NCBI RefSeq assembly: GCF_900176535.1
Contig: NZ_FWXT01000002.1
Coordinates: 434,001 to 498,000, forward strand
DNA length: 64,000 nt
Direction of reading: 5' to 3'
Source of the DNA: Pedobacter africanus
Lineage (GTDB): Bacteria > Bacteroidota > Bacteroidia > Sphingobacteriales > Sphingobacteriaceae
A model generated the notes under the pieces. The model saw only the letters and a program-made list of their open reading frames with translations, searched no databases and had not been told where the DNA came from. This document shows positions 7,708 through 15,482 of the stretch, piece after piece. How positions within the stretch are numbered: position 1 is the first letter of the stretch; each line of letters starts with the position of its first letter. A program made the translations under genes and the position numbers.

Positions 7708-8517
7708 ATGATTGCGATGAATAAGAATGTTGAGCACTTTTACGATAAGTTTTATGATTGGTTGCTGTTAAAAGGCCCAGTCGTTTTACTGGGGATTGCT
7801 GTTTTGATCATTGGTCTGTGGCTGATCAGGATATTTGCACGCTGGATGCAAAATAGGATGCAGCGTAAAAAGATCAACAGTTCATTGAAACCTTTTTTTC
7901 TTAGCGTGGCCGTTGTAGTGCTTAGGATACTGCTGATTTTTTTGGTGATGCAGATTATGGGTATTCAGCTGACCATTTTTGCTGCCTTAGTTGGTGCAAT
8001 TGGTGTTGCTGCCGGCCTGGCGCTATCTGGTACGATGCAGAATTTTGCCAGTGGAGTATTGATCTTGTTATTAAAACCTTTTCGTGTATCGGATAATATC
8101 ATTGCCCAGGGGCAGGAGGGTACAGTATCTTCCATACAACTCTTCTTTACTGTGGTAACCACTTTTGACAACAGAACAGTGATTATACCAAATAGTAAGC
8201 TCTCTAACGAGGTCATCATCAACATCAGTGCGATTGGTAGCAGGAGACTGGATCTGGAGCTAAAATTTAATTACGGGATCGACCTATCAAAGGTTAGAAA
8301 AGTGATCGATGAAACCATTATGGAATCTAAGTCAGTTTTAAAAACGCCTGAGAAAAGGGTAGGAGTATCTGTATTAGAAACCGATGGTTACAAGGTGATG
8401 ATCAATGTCTGGCTGAATTCTCATGGTTTTCATGATGCCAGGCTGATCTTTCAGGAAAATCTATTAGAAAATCTGAAATCTTCCGGTATTAAGCTACCGG
8501 GAATGGATTCAAAGTAA
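7708..8517 (+). CDS. Small-conductance mechanosensitive channel, MscS family
   Basis: 269 residues, close to E. coli MscS (286). Three membrane helices: residues 23-45 (VVLLGIAVLIIGLWLIRIFA), 61-83 and the glycine/alanine-rich pore helix at 92-125 (FAALVGAIGVAAGLALSGTM, then QNFASG). The cytoplasmic beta and alpha/beta domains follow (KPFRVSDNII; NRTVIIPNSKLSNEVIIN). It releases solutes on hypo-osmotic shock. The stop codon is one base before the YihY-type gene, so they form an operon. ATG 7708 is used; M4 at 7717 is an alternative. Its last 102 bases were duplicated to 11955-12056. Confidence 0.92.
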   Translation: MIAMNKNVEHFYDKFYDWLLLKGPVVLLGIAVLIIGLWLIRIFARWMQNRMQRKKINSSLKPFFLSVAVVVLRILLIFLVMQIMGIQLTIFAALVGAIGVAAGLALSGTMQNFASGVLILLLKPFRVSDNIIAQGQEGTVSSIQLFFTVVTTFDNRTVIIPNSKLSNEVIINISAIGSRRLDLELKFNYGIDLSKVRKVIDETIMESKSVLKTPEKRVGVSVLETDGYKVMINVWLNSHGFHDARLIFQENLLENLKSSGIKLPGMDSK

Positions 8518-8544
8518 TATGCAAATGATGAAGCGAGAAAAAAT
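8416..8544 (+). repeat. Segmental duplication, parent copy (3' mscS / 5' yihY)
   Basis: These 129 bases, covering the last codons of the MscS gene, its stop and the first codons of the YihY gene, recur without indels at 11955-12083. I count six mismatches; four are silent in the MscS frame. Confidence 0.85.
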
Positions 8545-9478
8545 TACATTTAAGGGGATCTGGGAAGTCTTAAAGGCAACCTTTACCGGGTTTTTTGAGC
8601 ATAAGGTAACCAAGCTGAGTGGTTCATTGGCTTATTATACTGTTTTTTCTATGGCGCCGCTACTGGTGGTGATTATCTCTTTGTGTGGTTTATTTCTGGG
8701 GCAGGAAGCTGCCCAGGGAGAGATTTATAACCAGCTGGCTGGTTTTATGGGTAAAGAAACTGCATTGCAGCTGCAGGAGATTGTTTCAAAAGCGGCCATT
8801 GGAAATAAGGACAGGATTGCTTTTATTATAGGGATTGTTACCTTGCTCATTGGGGCGACAACTGTATTTGCGGATATTCAGGAATCTATCAATACGATCT
8901 GGGGCCTTAAGCCCAAACCAAAACGCGGATGGCTAAAAATGCTGCAGAACAGGTTTCTGTCTTTTTCTGTGATCGTTAGTTTGGGTTTCATTTTGTTGGT
9001 ATCATTAGCGATCACCACGGTATTAGATGGTTTTAGCAGCCGGCTTCAGGCCCGATTTTCTGATGTCTCTGTAGTGGTGTTTTACATACTGAACCAACTG
9101 TTGACCCTGGCGGTGATTTCGCTTATTTTTGGAGTAATCTTTAAAGTGCTGCCCGATGCGATCATCAAATGGCGGGATGTGTTATCCGGGGCAATAGTGA
9201 CTGCCATTTTGTTTATGCTGGGCAAGTTTGCGATTTCTATTTATATCGGGCAAAGTGATGTAGGCAGTACCTATGGAGCGGCAGGATCACTGGTCATTTT
9301 ATTGCTCTGGACTTATTATTCATCGATCATTTTGTATCTGGGCGCAGAGTTTACCAAAGCTTATGCTGTTGCCTATGGTTCGGAGATTCTCCCTTCGCAT
9401 TATGCCGTGACAACTAAGGAAATTGAAGTGGAGACTGGTCATAATTCTGTTCAGGAAAATGCTTCTAAATCGTTTTGA
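8519..9478 (+). CDS. YihY/BrkB family inner-membrane protein
   Basis: 319 residues with about six membrane helices. The family start KVTKLSGSLAYYTVFSMAPL is at residues 28-47; other signatures are STYGAAGSLVILLLWTYYSS and YLGAEFTKAYA near the C-terminus. The family was once mis-named ribonuclease BN; its transport role is unproven. It follows the MscS gene by a single base, so the pair probably responds together to envelope or osmotic stress. The ATG at 8519 is the first of MQMMKREK; M4 could equally be used. Confidence 0.9.
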   Translation: MQMMKREKITFKGIWEVLKATFTGFFEHKVTKLSGSLAYYTVFSMAPLLVVIISLCGLFLGQEAAQGEIYNQLAGFMGKETALQLQEIVSKAAIGNKDRIAFIIGIVTLLIGATTVFADIQESINTIWGLKPKPKRGWLKMLQNRFLSFSVIVSLGFILLVSLAITTVLDGFSSRLQARFSDVSVVVFYILNQLLTLAVISLIFGVIFKVLPDAIIKWRDVLSGAIVTAILFMLGKFAISIYIGQSDVGSTYGAAGSLVILLLWTYYSSIILYLGAEFTKAYAVAYGSEILPSHYAVTTKEIEVETGHNSVQENASKSF

Positions 9479-9572
9479 CTTATTAAAAAACTTTACTGTT
9501 CCTTCTGGCGTGTTGTTGTTATTAAAAATTAGATGTTCGGCAAACTTTGGATTGTCCCATTACAGGGATGAT

Positions 9573-9665
9573 AACAGTCTGTTTTGAGTTTTGTTTAATA
9601 AAATATTAAACTAATTTTTATTAAACAATCTGTTTTTCAGTGTGTTGAAATTAAGCTAACTAAAA
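9573..9665 (+). promoter_or_regulatory. Upstream element R, copy 1
   Basis: A 93-bp AT-rich block that begins AACAGTCTG, contains TTTTGTTTAATAAAATATTAA and ends GCTAACTAAAA. It is present at about 80 % identity and identical length at 12937-13029. A shorter version of its core is at 55932-55965. All three precede genes of the stress block or a DUF4142 paralogue, so it is probably a promoter or activator site. Confidence 0.55.
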
Positions 9666-9713
9666 ACATCTACTATGAAAGCAGCAGTATTTAATAAACT
9701 TAATCTATAAAAG

Positions 9714-11279
9714 ATGGAAAATAGCAAACAGAATTCTGCTTTAAGAGACAGTACAAGTAAGAGCCTGTGGCAAGAAGTTGCTGTGGTTGCCGGCGATAAA
9801 TCAACAGCTGTTGTAAATGAACCCGATAAAATATACGATTGCCTGATCGTGGGGGCGGGCATTACCGGAATTACGACTGCCTTGTTGTTGCAGCGGGCAG
9901 GACATTCGTGTGTGATTGCAGAAGCGCGACAACCTGGATTTGGAACGACCGGAGGCACTTCTGCGCATTTAAATACTTTTTTTGATGCAACCTATCCGGA
10001 GGTGGAAAGTGATTTCGGCAAGGAAGCTGCTAAATTACTTGCCAAAGGAGGCCAAGAGGCCATGTCAATGATTGAGGGTTTTGTAAAAGAACTCAATATC
10101 GATTGCGATTTGGAATCTAAACCGGCATGGCTTTATGCGGAAAATGAGAAAGAAAGCAAGCAGTTGCAGAAAATCCTGGAAGCTTCTCAGCGTGCCGGGG
10201 TTTCAGTTGAGGTTACGAATGAAAATCTCGTACCGGTGCCTTTTGATTCGGTGATCCGTTTTGAGGGCCAGGGACAGTTTCATCCCTTAAAATATATCAA
10301 TGGGTTGCTCGCCGAATTCCTAAAGCTTGGTGGTGTATTGCTGCAAAACTCAATGATTAGGCACAGCAGTGTTGAAGAGGGTATCTATGCTGCAAAATCC
10401 GATACCGGTATGATCCGTGCGAAAAAAATGTTCTATGCTACACATATCCCGCCTGGAATAAACCTGATGAGTTTAAGAAATGCACCATACAGGAGCTATG
10501 TGCTTGGTTTAAAACTAAAAAACGATAATTATCCTGATGGCCTGGTTTATGATATGCAGGAACCTTACCACTATTTTCGCACGCATGTAATTGAAGGACA
10601 GCCTTATTTGATTGTAGGCGGAGAAGACCATAAAACCGGTCACGAGGATCCGGAAGCTGCCTTTCAGCGCCTAAAGGATTATGCTGGTCAATATTATTCG
10701 GTGGAGTCTGTGGCTTACCAGTGGTCGGCACAATACTATGTTCCCGTAGATGGATTGCCATATGTCGGGCAATTGCCGGCTGCGGCTGAGGGGACTTATG
10801 TTGCTACAGGATTTAACGGCAACGGGATGATGTTTGGAACGCTTTCGGCAAAGATCATTTCGGATCTGGTTTTGGGAAAAGAAAATGAGTATGCCAGTTT
10901 GTTCAGTCCATCCCGACTAAAACCTGTAGCAGGATTTACAGAGTTTGTAAAGGAAAATGCGGATGTGGCCTGGCATTTTATCGCCGACCGGTTTTCTTCA
11001 TCGAATTTGAAAGCGTTGAGCGATCTTAAACCAGGTGAGGGAAAACTGGTGGATTATGAGGGGAAAAAGCTGGCGGTCTATAAGGATGATGCCGGAAAGG
11101 TAACGGCGCTAAACCCTACCTGTACCCACGCGGGTTGTACCGTACAATTTAATGCTGCTGAGCAAAGCTGGGACTGTCCATGTCACGGAGGAAGGTTTGA
11201 TATTTCAGGGAAAGTGTTGACGGGGCCTCCGACAATAGACCTGGAAACCGTGATCATCAGTTATGACCAGCAACCCTAA
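9714..11279 (+). CDS. FAD-dependent oxidoreductase with C-terminal Rieske domain
   Basis: 521 residues. Residues 42-72 form the FAD-binding Rossmann motif (DCLIVGAGITGITTALLLQR). A DAO-type body follows, with GQGQFHPLKYINGLLAEFLK and VATGFNGNGMMFGTLSAKII as expected for PuuB-like amine oxidoreductases. The last about 90 residues are a Rieske [2Fe-2S] domain with ligands in CTHAGC and CPCHGG. The substrate is probably an amine or amino acid, with electrons passed through the Rieske centre; neither is proven. It has no signal peptide. It lies in a stress-type block after element R. Confidence 0.9.
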   Translation: MENSKQNSALRDSTSKSLWQEVAVVAGDKSTAVVNEPDKIYDCLIVGAGITGITTALLLQRAGHSCVIAEARQPGFGTTGGTSAHLNTFFDATYPEVESDFGKEAAKLLAKGGQEAMSMIEGFVKELNIDCDLESKPAWLYAENEKESKQLQKILEASQRAGVSVEVTNENLVPVPFDSVIRFEGQGQFHPLKYINGLLAEFLKLGGVLLQNSMIRHSSVEEGIYAAKSDTGMIRAKKMFYATHIPPGINLMSLRNAPYRSYVLGLKLKNDNYPDGLVYDMQEPYHYFRTHVIEGQPYLIVGGEDHKTGHEDPEAAFQRLKDYAGQYYSVESVAYQWSAQYYVPVDGLPYVGQLPAAAEGTYVATGFNGNGMMFGTLSAKIISDLVLGKENEYASLFSPSRLKPVAGFTEFVKENADVAWHFIADRFSSSNLKALSDLKPGEGKLVDYEGKKLAVYKDDAGKVTALNPTCTHAGCTVQFNAAEQSWDCPCHGGRFDISGKVLTGPPTIDLETVIISYDQQP

Positions 11280-11300
11280 ATGATTTATGCTCATTAAAGA

Positions 11301-11342
11301 GTTTATGCTTTTATCTATTATATATCTAATCTTCAACACTAT
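11301..11342 (+). promoter_or_regulatory. 42-bp leader repeat, copy 2 (before DUF4142 gene)
   Basis: Second copy of the block at 7664-7705, four mismatches in 42 bases. Its last two bases are the AT of the DUF4142 start codon at 11341. This supports 11341 rather than the upstream in-frame ATG at 11287 as the start. Confidence 0.6.
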
Positions 11343-11949
11343 GAAAACTAAAAATTTGTTAAAATTTTCTGCTGGCCTGATGGTTTTTGCCGGATTAACT
11401 GCTTGTCAGAATACAGACAGAAGCGGTAATGCACAGTTGGACAGTGCTCCGGTTGGCAGTGATTCTCTGCGCAAGGCAGACAGTTCAGATGCCCGAAATG
11501 ATGTGACTCATATGAGTAAGGTGGATGGCGACGGTGCGGCTTTTATGGATACCGCTGCTGTTGGCGGTATGATGGAGGTAGATCTGGGTAAACTTGCGCT
11601 TCAGAAGTCTTCCAATGCACAGGTTAAGAAATTTGCCGCGAAAATGGTTGCCGATCATACACAGGCCAATACTGATTTGAAAGCTGTCGCTGCGAAGCTG
11701 GAGCATTTGTTGCCTTCGGCTTATCCGGCGGATGTTAAAGCGCATATGGATGCGATGAAGAAGTTAAGTGGGAAAGAATTTGATCAGCATTATATGGATA
11801 TGATGGTAAACGATCATGTTAAAACCCTTGATTTGTTTAGATCAGCGAGCAGCTTAAGAGGAGAGCTTAAGGATTTTGCTGCCCGCACGCTTCCGGTTTT
11901 GGAAAAACACCACGAGATGGCTAAGGAAATAAATGCTTCGCTAAAATAA
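11341..11949 (+). CDS. DUF4142 lipoprotein
   Basis: 202 residues from ATG 11341. A lipoprotein signal (MKTKNLLKFSAGLMVFAGLT before Cys21) is followed by a Ser/Asp-rich linker, then the DUF4142 ferritin-like helical domain (GMMEVDLGKLALQKSSNAQV; FAAKMVADHTQANTDL; DQHYMDMMVNDHVKTLDLF; LKDFAARTLPVLEKHHEMA). The His/Asp/Glu pattern is that of a four-helix bundle; metal binding is unproven. It is exported and lipid-anchored. A paralogue is at 56019-56648. The in-frame ATG at 11287 would give an unusual extension without a signal peptide and is rejected. Confidence 0.88.
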   Translation: MKTKNLLKFSAGLMVFAGLTACQNTDRSGNAQLDSAPVGSDSLRKADSSDARNDVTHMSKVDGDGAAFMDTAAVGGMMEVDLGKLALQKSSNAQVKKFAAKMVADHTQANTDLKAVAAKLEHLLPSAYPADVKAHMDAMKKLSGKEFDQHYMDMMVNDHVKTLDLFRSASSLRGELKDFAARTLPVLEKHHEMAKEINASLK

Positions 11950-11954
11950 AATTT

Positions 11955-12109
11955 AATTCTCATGGTTTTCATGATGCCAGGCTGATCTTTCAGGAAAATT
12001 TACTGGAAAATCAGAAATCTTCAGGTATTAAGCTACCGGGAATGGATTCAAAGTAATCTGCAAATGATGAAGCGAGAAAAAATGAATAATAATGGGATAT
12101 GGACACAGT
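11955..12109 (+). pseudogene. Truncated mscS-yihY remnant
   Basis: Bases 11955-12083 copy the junction at 8416-8544. They encode the last about 33 codons of an MscS gene (no start) and, after its stop, the first codons of a YihY gene (ATG 12064, MMKREKMNNNGIWTQ, stop at 12109). Residue similarity to the YihY start (MMKREKITFKGIWEV) continues to about 12102. The mismatches are mostly silent, so the source was a diverged functional paralogue, not a fresh copy. Confidence 0.8.
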
Positions 12110-12899
12110 GACTGTAATCATTGAAACGCCCAAGGGCAGCGGCCAGAAGTATGACTACGATCCGCAGACGGGAAAGATGAAGCTGAAAAAGGTGATGCCG
12201 CTGGGTTTGGTATTTCCTTTTGATTTCGGCTTCATTCCGGGAACAGTTGGGGGTGATGGTGATCCGCTGGATGTGCTGGTAGTATCTGAGGTTTCGGCTT
12301 TTTCGGGTTGTGTGATGGATTGCAGGATAATTGGTGCATTTAAGGTTGTCCAAGAGGAACGTAATGGTGAGCGGATGCGAAACGATAGGCTGATCGCTAT
12401 TCCTGAAGTGTCCCAGCGTTACGCGGAGGTGACTGCTTTAAGAAATCTTAACAAAGGTATTGTAGAACAGGCAATAGCTTTCTTTACCAGTTACAATGCG
12501 CAGGCCGGTAAGAAATTTAGTGTGCTGGAAAAGTTAAGTGCGAGCAAAGCTTTCCAACTCATTGAAAAAAGTCGGAAGGATTTACCCATGGACCGGCTGG
12601 TGGAAATTTTCCTGCCTTTGCGGGATGGCAGTGGCCAGGTATTCCCTAAACAACTGTATGATGGGATTCGTGAGGAGCTGACGACCAAGTTTGGAGGCTT
12701 AACTGAATATTCCAGGCAGCCGGCTAAGGGTTTCTGGAAACCTGATGAGGGCACAGCTGAGCAGGATGAACTGTTGGTGTTTGAAGTGATGTGTGTTGAA
12801 ATAGATGCTGAATTCTGGGATAAGCTGAAGCTGAGACTGCTCAAAATGTTTAAACAGGAATCGCTCATCATCAGGTCTTCTAAAGTCGAACTCCGGTAA
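12099..12899 (+). CDS. Inorganic pyrophosphatase-like protein with C-terminal extra domain
   Basis: 266 residues. Residues 1-165 are a family I pyrophosphatase fold with the signature GDGDPLDVLV (Asp53, Asp55, Asp58). Residues 178-266 form a second domain (DRLVEIFLPLRDGSGQVFPK ... AKGFWKPDEGTAEQDELLVF) that I recall as a stand-alone small protein family in other bacteria. Compared with E. coli PPase from memory, Glu20, Lys29 and the three signature Asp are kept, but Arg43, Asp102, Lys104 and Lys142 appear as Lys, Asn, Arg and Asn, and Tyr51 as Phe. PPi hydrolysis is plausible but not certain. The start lies inside the yihY remnant. Confidence 0.8.
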   Translation: MDTVTVIIETPKGSGQKYDYDPQTGKMKLKKVMPLGLVFPFDFGFIPGTVGGDGDPLDVLVVSEVSAFSGCVMDCRIIGAFKVVQEERNGERMRNDRLIAIPEVSQRYAEVTALRNLNKGIVEQAIAFFTSYNAQAGKKFSVLEKLSASKAFQLIEKSRKDLPMDRLVEIFLPLRDGSGQVFPKQLYDGIREELTTKFGGLTEYSRQPAKGFWKPDEGTAEQDELLVFEVMCVEIDAEFWDKLKLRLLKMFKQESLIIRSSKVELR

Positions 12900-12936
12900 A
12901 GTTGTCGTGCATTTGGCTTTAGGATTTAGCGTTAAT

Positions 12937-13029
12937 AACAGTCGGGTTTGGGTTTTGTTTAATAAAATATTAAGATATTTTTCATGAAACAATCTGTACT
13001 TCAGTATGTTGATATTACGCTAACTAAAA
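12937..13029 (+). promoter_or_regulatory. Upstream element R, copy 2
   Basis: 93-bp partner of the element at 9573-9665, same length, with near-perfect identity over TTTTGTTTAATAAAATATTA. It lies 130 bases before the acidic protein gene at 13159. Confidence 0.55.
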
Positions 13030-13158
13030 GGTCGATATTATTTTAAAAGTAACCAGCACAGCGATATGCGGTTCTGACCTGCATATTTTAAGCGGTGCAG
13101 TTCCGCAGACTGGTAGCGGACAGCCGTAAATTTTTGTTTAAAACTAAATGTATATATC

Positions 13159-13431
13159 ATGAAAATTATAGATGAAGAAATGCCGGATGATCAGGATCAA
13201 TCGGCGGATGAACAGGATGAGCAGGTCACGGAGGACATGGCTAAGAAAGAAATTACACCGTCAACCCCGGTAAGTCCCCGGGATGGTTTAGACAATACAG
13301 GAACGCAAGGGTATGATTCCCTGACTGATGATGCGTTTACAGGTTCTTCAAAGAAACCTGTGGAAAATCCTGGAGATGACCAGAGTCATACGGGTAGTTC
13401 TTCTGAAGATTTTAAGGATAAGGAGGATTAG
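13159..13431 (+). CDS. Acidic low-complexity protein
   Basis: 90 residues, rich in Asp/Glu/Ser/Gly, with KEITPSTPVSPRDGLDNTGT in the middle and DDQSHTGSSSEDFKDKED at the end. No signal peptide or fold is recognisable; likely disordered. It starts an apparent run of three small genes (gaps of 2 and 13 bases). Similar in character, though not in sequence, to the acidic protein at 7165-7488. Confidence 0.6.
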   Translation: MKIIDEEMPDDQDQSADEQDEQVTEDMAKKEITPSTPVSPRDGLDNTGTQGYDSLTDDAFTGSSKKPVENPGDDQSHTGSSSEDFKDKED

Positions 13432-13433
13432 GG

Positions 13434-13691
13434 ATGGGGAATATAGCAGAAGATTGGGAACCTTTCGAAATTCAGGTGACTATTGAGGGCGAGGTTAAAC
13501 CCTTACTGGTTATCCCCGACAGGGAAGAACCAAAATATGCCATTTTTGATCAGCATACCTCCCTTGGCACGGTTTGGCAGGAGTCTGGAAAACAGGGAAA
13601 GATCTGGTGTGGTGAGGGAGTGGCTGTCCAAGCATTAATAGTGCAGCTTGGCGAGCAACTGGAAGATTATTTGAACAATAAACCTGTATAA
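13434..13691 (+). CDS. Small hypothetical protein
   Basis: 85 residues from ATG 13434. The order of strands (FEIQVTIEGEVKPLLVIPDR, KYAIFDQHTSLGTVW) and the length resemble the 78-residue protein at 4399-4635. It is separated from the acidic protein by two bases and so is co-transcribed with it. No export signal. Function unknown. Confidence 0.65.
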   Translation: MGNIAEDWEPFEIQVTIEGEVKPLLVIPDREEPKYAIFDQHTSLGTVWQESGKQGKIWCGEGVAVQALIVQLGEQLEDYLNNKPV

Positions 13692-13704
13692 AGCTGAATA
13701 AAAT

Positions 13705-13851
13705 ATGGCTATTGATTCAACGCTGAGCAAATGCGAAAAAGCTGTGGTCAAGTTGAAAGATAATTCAGCCCAGCAAACTTTGATGCTCAGAAGGATTGCT
13801 GCGTTTCGTATTTCGGCTGAATTGATACAAAAAGAACTCTTGATAGCTTAA
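13705..13851 (+). CDS. Small hypothetical protein, 48 residues
   Basis: ATG 13705 to TAA 13849-13851, encoding MAIDSTLSKCEKAVVKLKDN and a second amphipathic helix (QQTLMLRRIAAFRISAELIQ, then KELLIA). Two helices with heptad-like spacing suggest a helical hairpin. It follows the previous gene by 13 bases. Short proteins of this pattern occur in other Bacteroidota to my recollection, but I cannot name a family. Confidence 0.5.
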   Translation: MAIDSTLSKCEKAVVKLKDNSAQQTLMLRRIAAFRISAELIQKELLIA

Positions 13852-14157
13852 TTTTAGATTAAATGTTTTAAACTTTTCCACCCATGCTCAATGTTCGTCA
13901 TTAGCAAAGCATTGTCAAAAAACACGGATCCCCTAGGAAAGATAGCTTCATTTTCAAAAAAGCTGGATTTTACTTTTAAAACTTCAAGCGGCCGAACTTC
14001 CCATTGCAAATATTAAGGAATTGCTGTAAGTTATAGCATATAATTGACAGGATATTTTCTTATTCACGTAGCACTTACGTGCTGAACAAGAAAGAATTTT
14101 CAAACGGTAGCCAGGCATCATAGCTTATATTCGTCTTTATCATTCTTACTGATTTAT
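13852..14157. other. Gap with no identifiable gene
   Basis: About 300 AT-rich bases. A short + strand frame ends at the TAA near 14030 with LKLQAAELPIANIKELL, which looks like a protein C-terminus but has no start within reach; it may be debris. An imperfect palindrome (AGCACTTACGTGCT) lies near 14070. Confidence 0.4.
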
Positions 14158-14811
14158 TTACCAGAAATTTCCAAACCTATGTGTGTATATAAGAATCAGT
14201 GTAACGGTATCAAAAATGGCGTGCGAAAGAATGGGTACCCAAAGGTTATCAGCATATTTTTTATAGAGTAAACCCCAATACAAACCTCCCAAACCAGCGG
14301 CAATAACGCCGAAAATATCTTGTTGCCAATGGTACAGGCCAAACAGTATACTCGTAACAATTATACTCCATAACAGCCCGTGCCTGGTAAACCTTTTACG
14401 CAGCAGTGATTGAATGTATCCACGAAAAACAATTTCCTCATAGAAGCCACCAATTAGCCAGGCAGCAATAATGATCATCATAAGTTTTGACGCATTGCCT
14501 CTTATAAAATTATATTCAGTATAATCAGGGACAGTAAACAAGTGCTTTATTACCGGGATATAAATAAGCTGCATAAAACCAACCCATACTAAAGCTGAAA
14601 GTACTCCTATAAAAACCGCTTTGCCAGTTAAACCATTTTTGGAGAGTCCGATAGCACCGAACGTTTTTCCATCCTTACGTAAAAGGAACCATATTGCCAG
14701 CAGGCAGATAACTGCATACGAGTAAAATGGCAAGGGAACGAAATGGGGAAATAAAATGAGAAATGCTATTGTTACAACATCTCTAAGGACACACAGTGCT
14801 TTATTCTTCAT
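14158..14811 (-). CDS. CPBP family intramembrane glutamic endopeptidase
   Basis: 217 residues from ATG 14811; an upstream in-frame start at 14964 would add 51 hydrophilic residues without family similarity. Motif 1 (EExxxR) is FYEEIVFRGYIQ with Glu125, Glu126 and Arg130; motif 2 is FGLYHW; motif 3 is HAIFDT. There are six or seven membrane helices. The family includes type II CAAX-processing and bacteriocin-associated proteases. It lies 253 bases downstream of a GG-leader peptide gene on the same strand and could process or export such peptides, or give immunity. A fossil of a paralogue is at 4824-4953. Confidence 0.88.
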   Translation of the reverse strand: MKNKALCVLRDVVTIAFLILFPHFVPLPFYSYAVICLLAIWFLLRKDGKTFGAIGLSKNGLTGKAVFIGVLSALVWVGFMQLIYIPVIKHLFTVPDYTEYNFIRGNASKLMMIIIAAWLIGGFYEEIVFRGYIQSLLRKRFTRHGLLWSIIVTSILFGLYHWQQDIFGVIAAGLGGLYWGLLYKKYADNLWVPILSHAIFDTVTLILIYTHRFGNFW

Positions 14812-14999
14812 TTGCCAGTTCAGTATTTTGATCAAATTGATTTTCGATGTTCTAAATGTATTCACTAAGATAACTGTTCTCAAATATTTGATGCTACTGC
14901 GGGGATAACTTACCAAGCTGAAAGTTGGCAAAAAGGGAGTTTCGGCAAAATGGTTCTTCCCCATTTTTATAGAAATACACGCTGTGAACTTTAAACGAC

Positions 15000-15025
15000 A
15001 AAGCCACTTCGTAGAAAGTGGCTTT
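15000..15025 (-). terminator. Hairpin after GG-leader peptide gene
   Basis: AAAGCCACTT (15000-15009) pairs with AAGTGGCTTT (15016-15025) around a 6-base loop. It lies 40 bases past the stop of the minus-strand peptide gene. The 29 bases from 15003 recur exactly at 15906-15934. Confidence 0.6.
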
Positions 15026-15066
15026 GCTAATCATATTTGCTACAATGAGTATTATCTTACTATTAA

Positions 15067-15264
15067 CTAATCGACAATCTTAATACCAAATCTACCACCC
15101 CAGGGGTCGCCGACAGTTAACGCAGTCCACTTGTCCATTTCAACATTCTTTGATCCACTGCCGGTCCATTGCATGCCGCCCATAATTTTCATCTGCTCTT
15201 GTTTACTCAAAGTAGTTACGCCCATTTCTTCTAACTTTCCGAATTTGTTTTCTTTGTTTTTCAT
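15067..15264 (-). CDS. Double-glycine leader peptide (bacteriocin/RiPP-like precursor)
   Basis: 65 residues from ATG 15264. Residues 1-30 form a typical GG leader: a charged start, then VTTLSKQEQMKIMGG with Gly29-Gly30 at the predicted cleavage site. The remaining 35 residues (MQWTGSGSKNVEMDKWTALT, then VGDPWGGRFGIKIVD) form the putative core with two Trp-containing turns. Peptides with this leader are usually cut and exported by peptidase-containing ABC transporters; none is visible in the window. A CPBP protease follows downstream. Function inferred only. Confidence 0.65.
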   Translation of the reverse strand: MKNKENKFGKLEEMGVTTLSKQEQMKIMGGMQWTGSGSKNVEMDKWTALTVGDPWGGRFGIKIVD

Positions 15265-15296
15265 AGTTGTAAAGTTTTTTATCAGTTCATTTCAAA

Positions 15297-15448
15297 TGAA
15301 AAAGACAATTTTAATGCCAAATAGCTTAATAGGTTACTCTGGTACAATTGCTATTTGAGTTATTTCTTCTTTACCTATGGTGGGATTAAGGAAGAAGAAT
15401 AATTGAGTTAATAGCGGCAACAATCTATGAAGGTTGTTGCCGCTTTAC
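15297..15448 (+). pseudogene. Deleted copy of the small secreted protein gene, with its terminator
   Basis: Starts like the 106-residue gene at 16101 (ATGAAAAAG) but stops after 20 codons. From about 15378 the end of that gene reappears in frame (GGIKEEE, stop; compare GVGVKEEE) together with its terminator: stem AGCGGCAACA (15413-15422) with TGTTGCCGCT (15435-15444). The middle of the gene is missing. Confidence 0.6.
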
Positions 15449-15482
15449 CTGAGCCAGTGCCTTGAGCCCCATAATTTGGAAA

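Noticed and set aside
11287..11340. Upstream ATG for the DUF4142 gene
   Set aside because: It would place 18 extra residues before a clear lipoprotein signal and run through the repeated leader block.
14060..14085. AGCACTTACGTGCT as a terminator
   Set aside because: The palindrome is imperfect and has no T-run on either strand.
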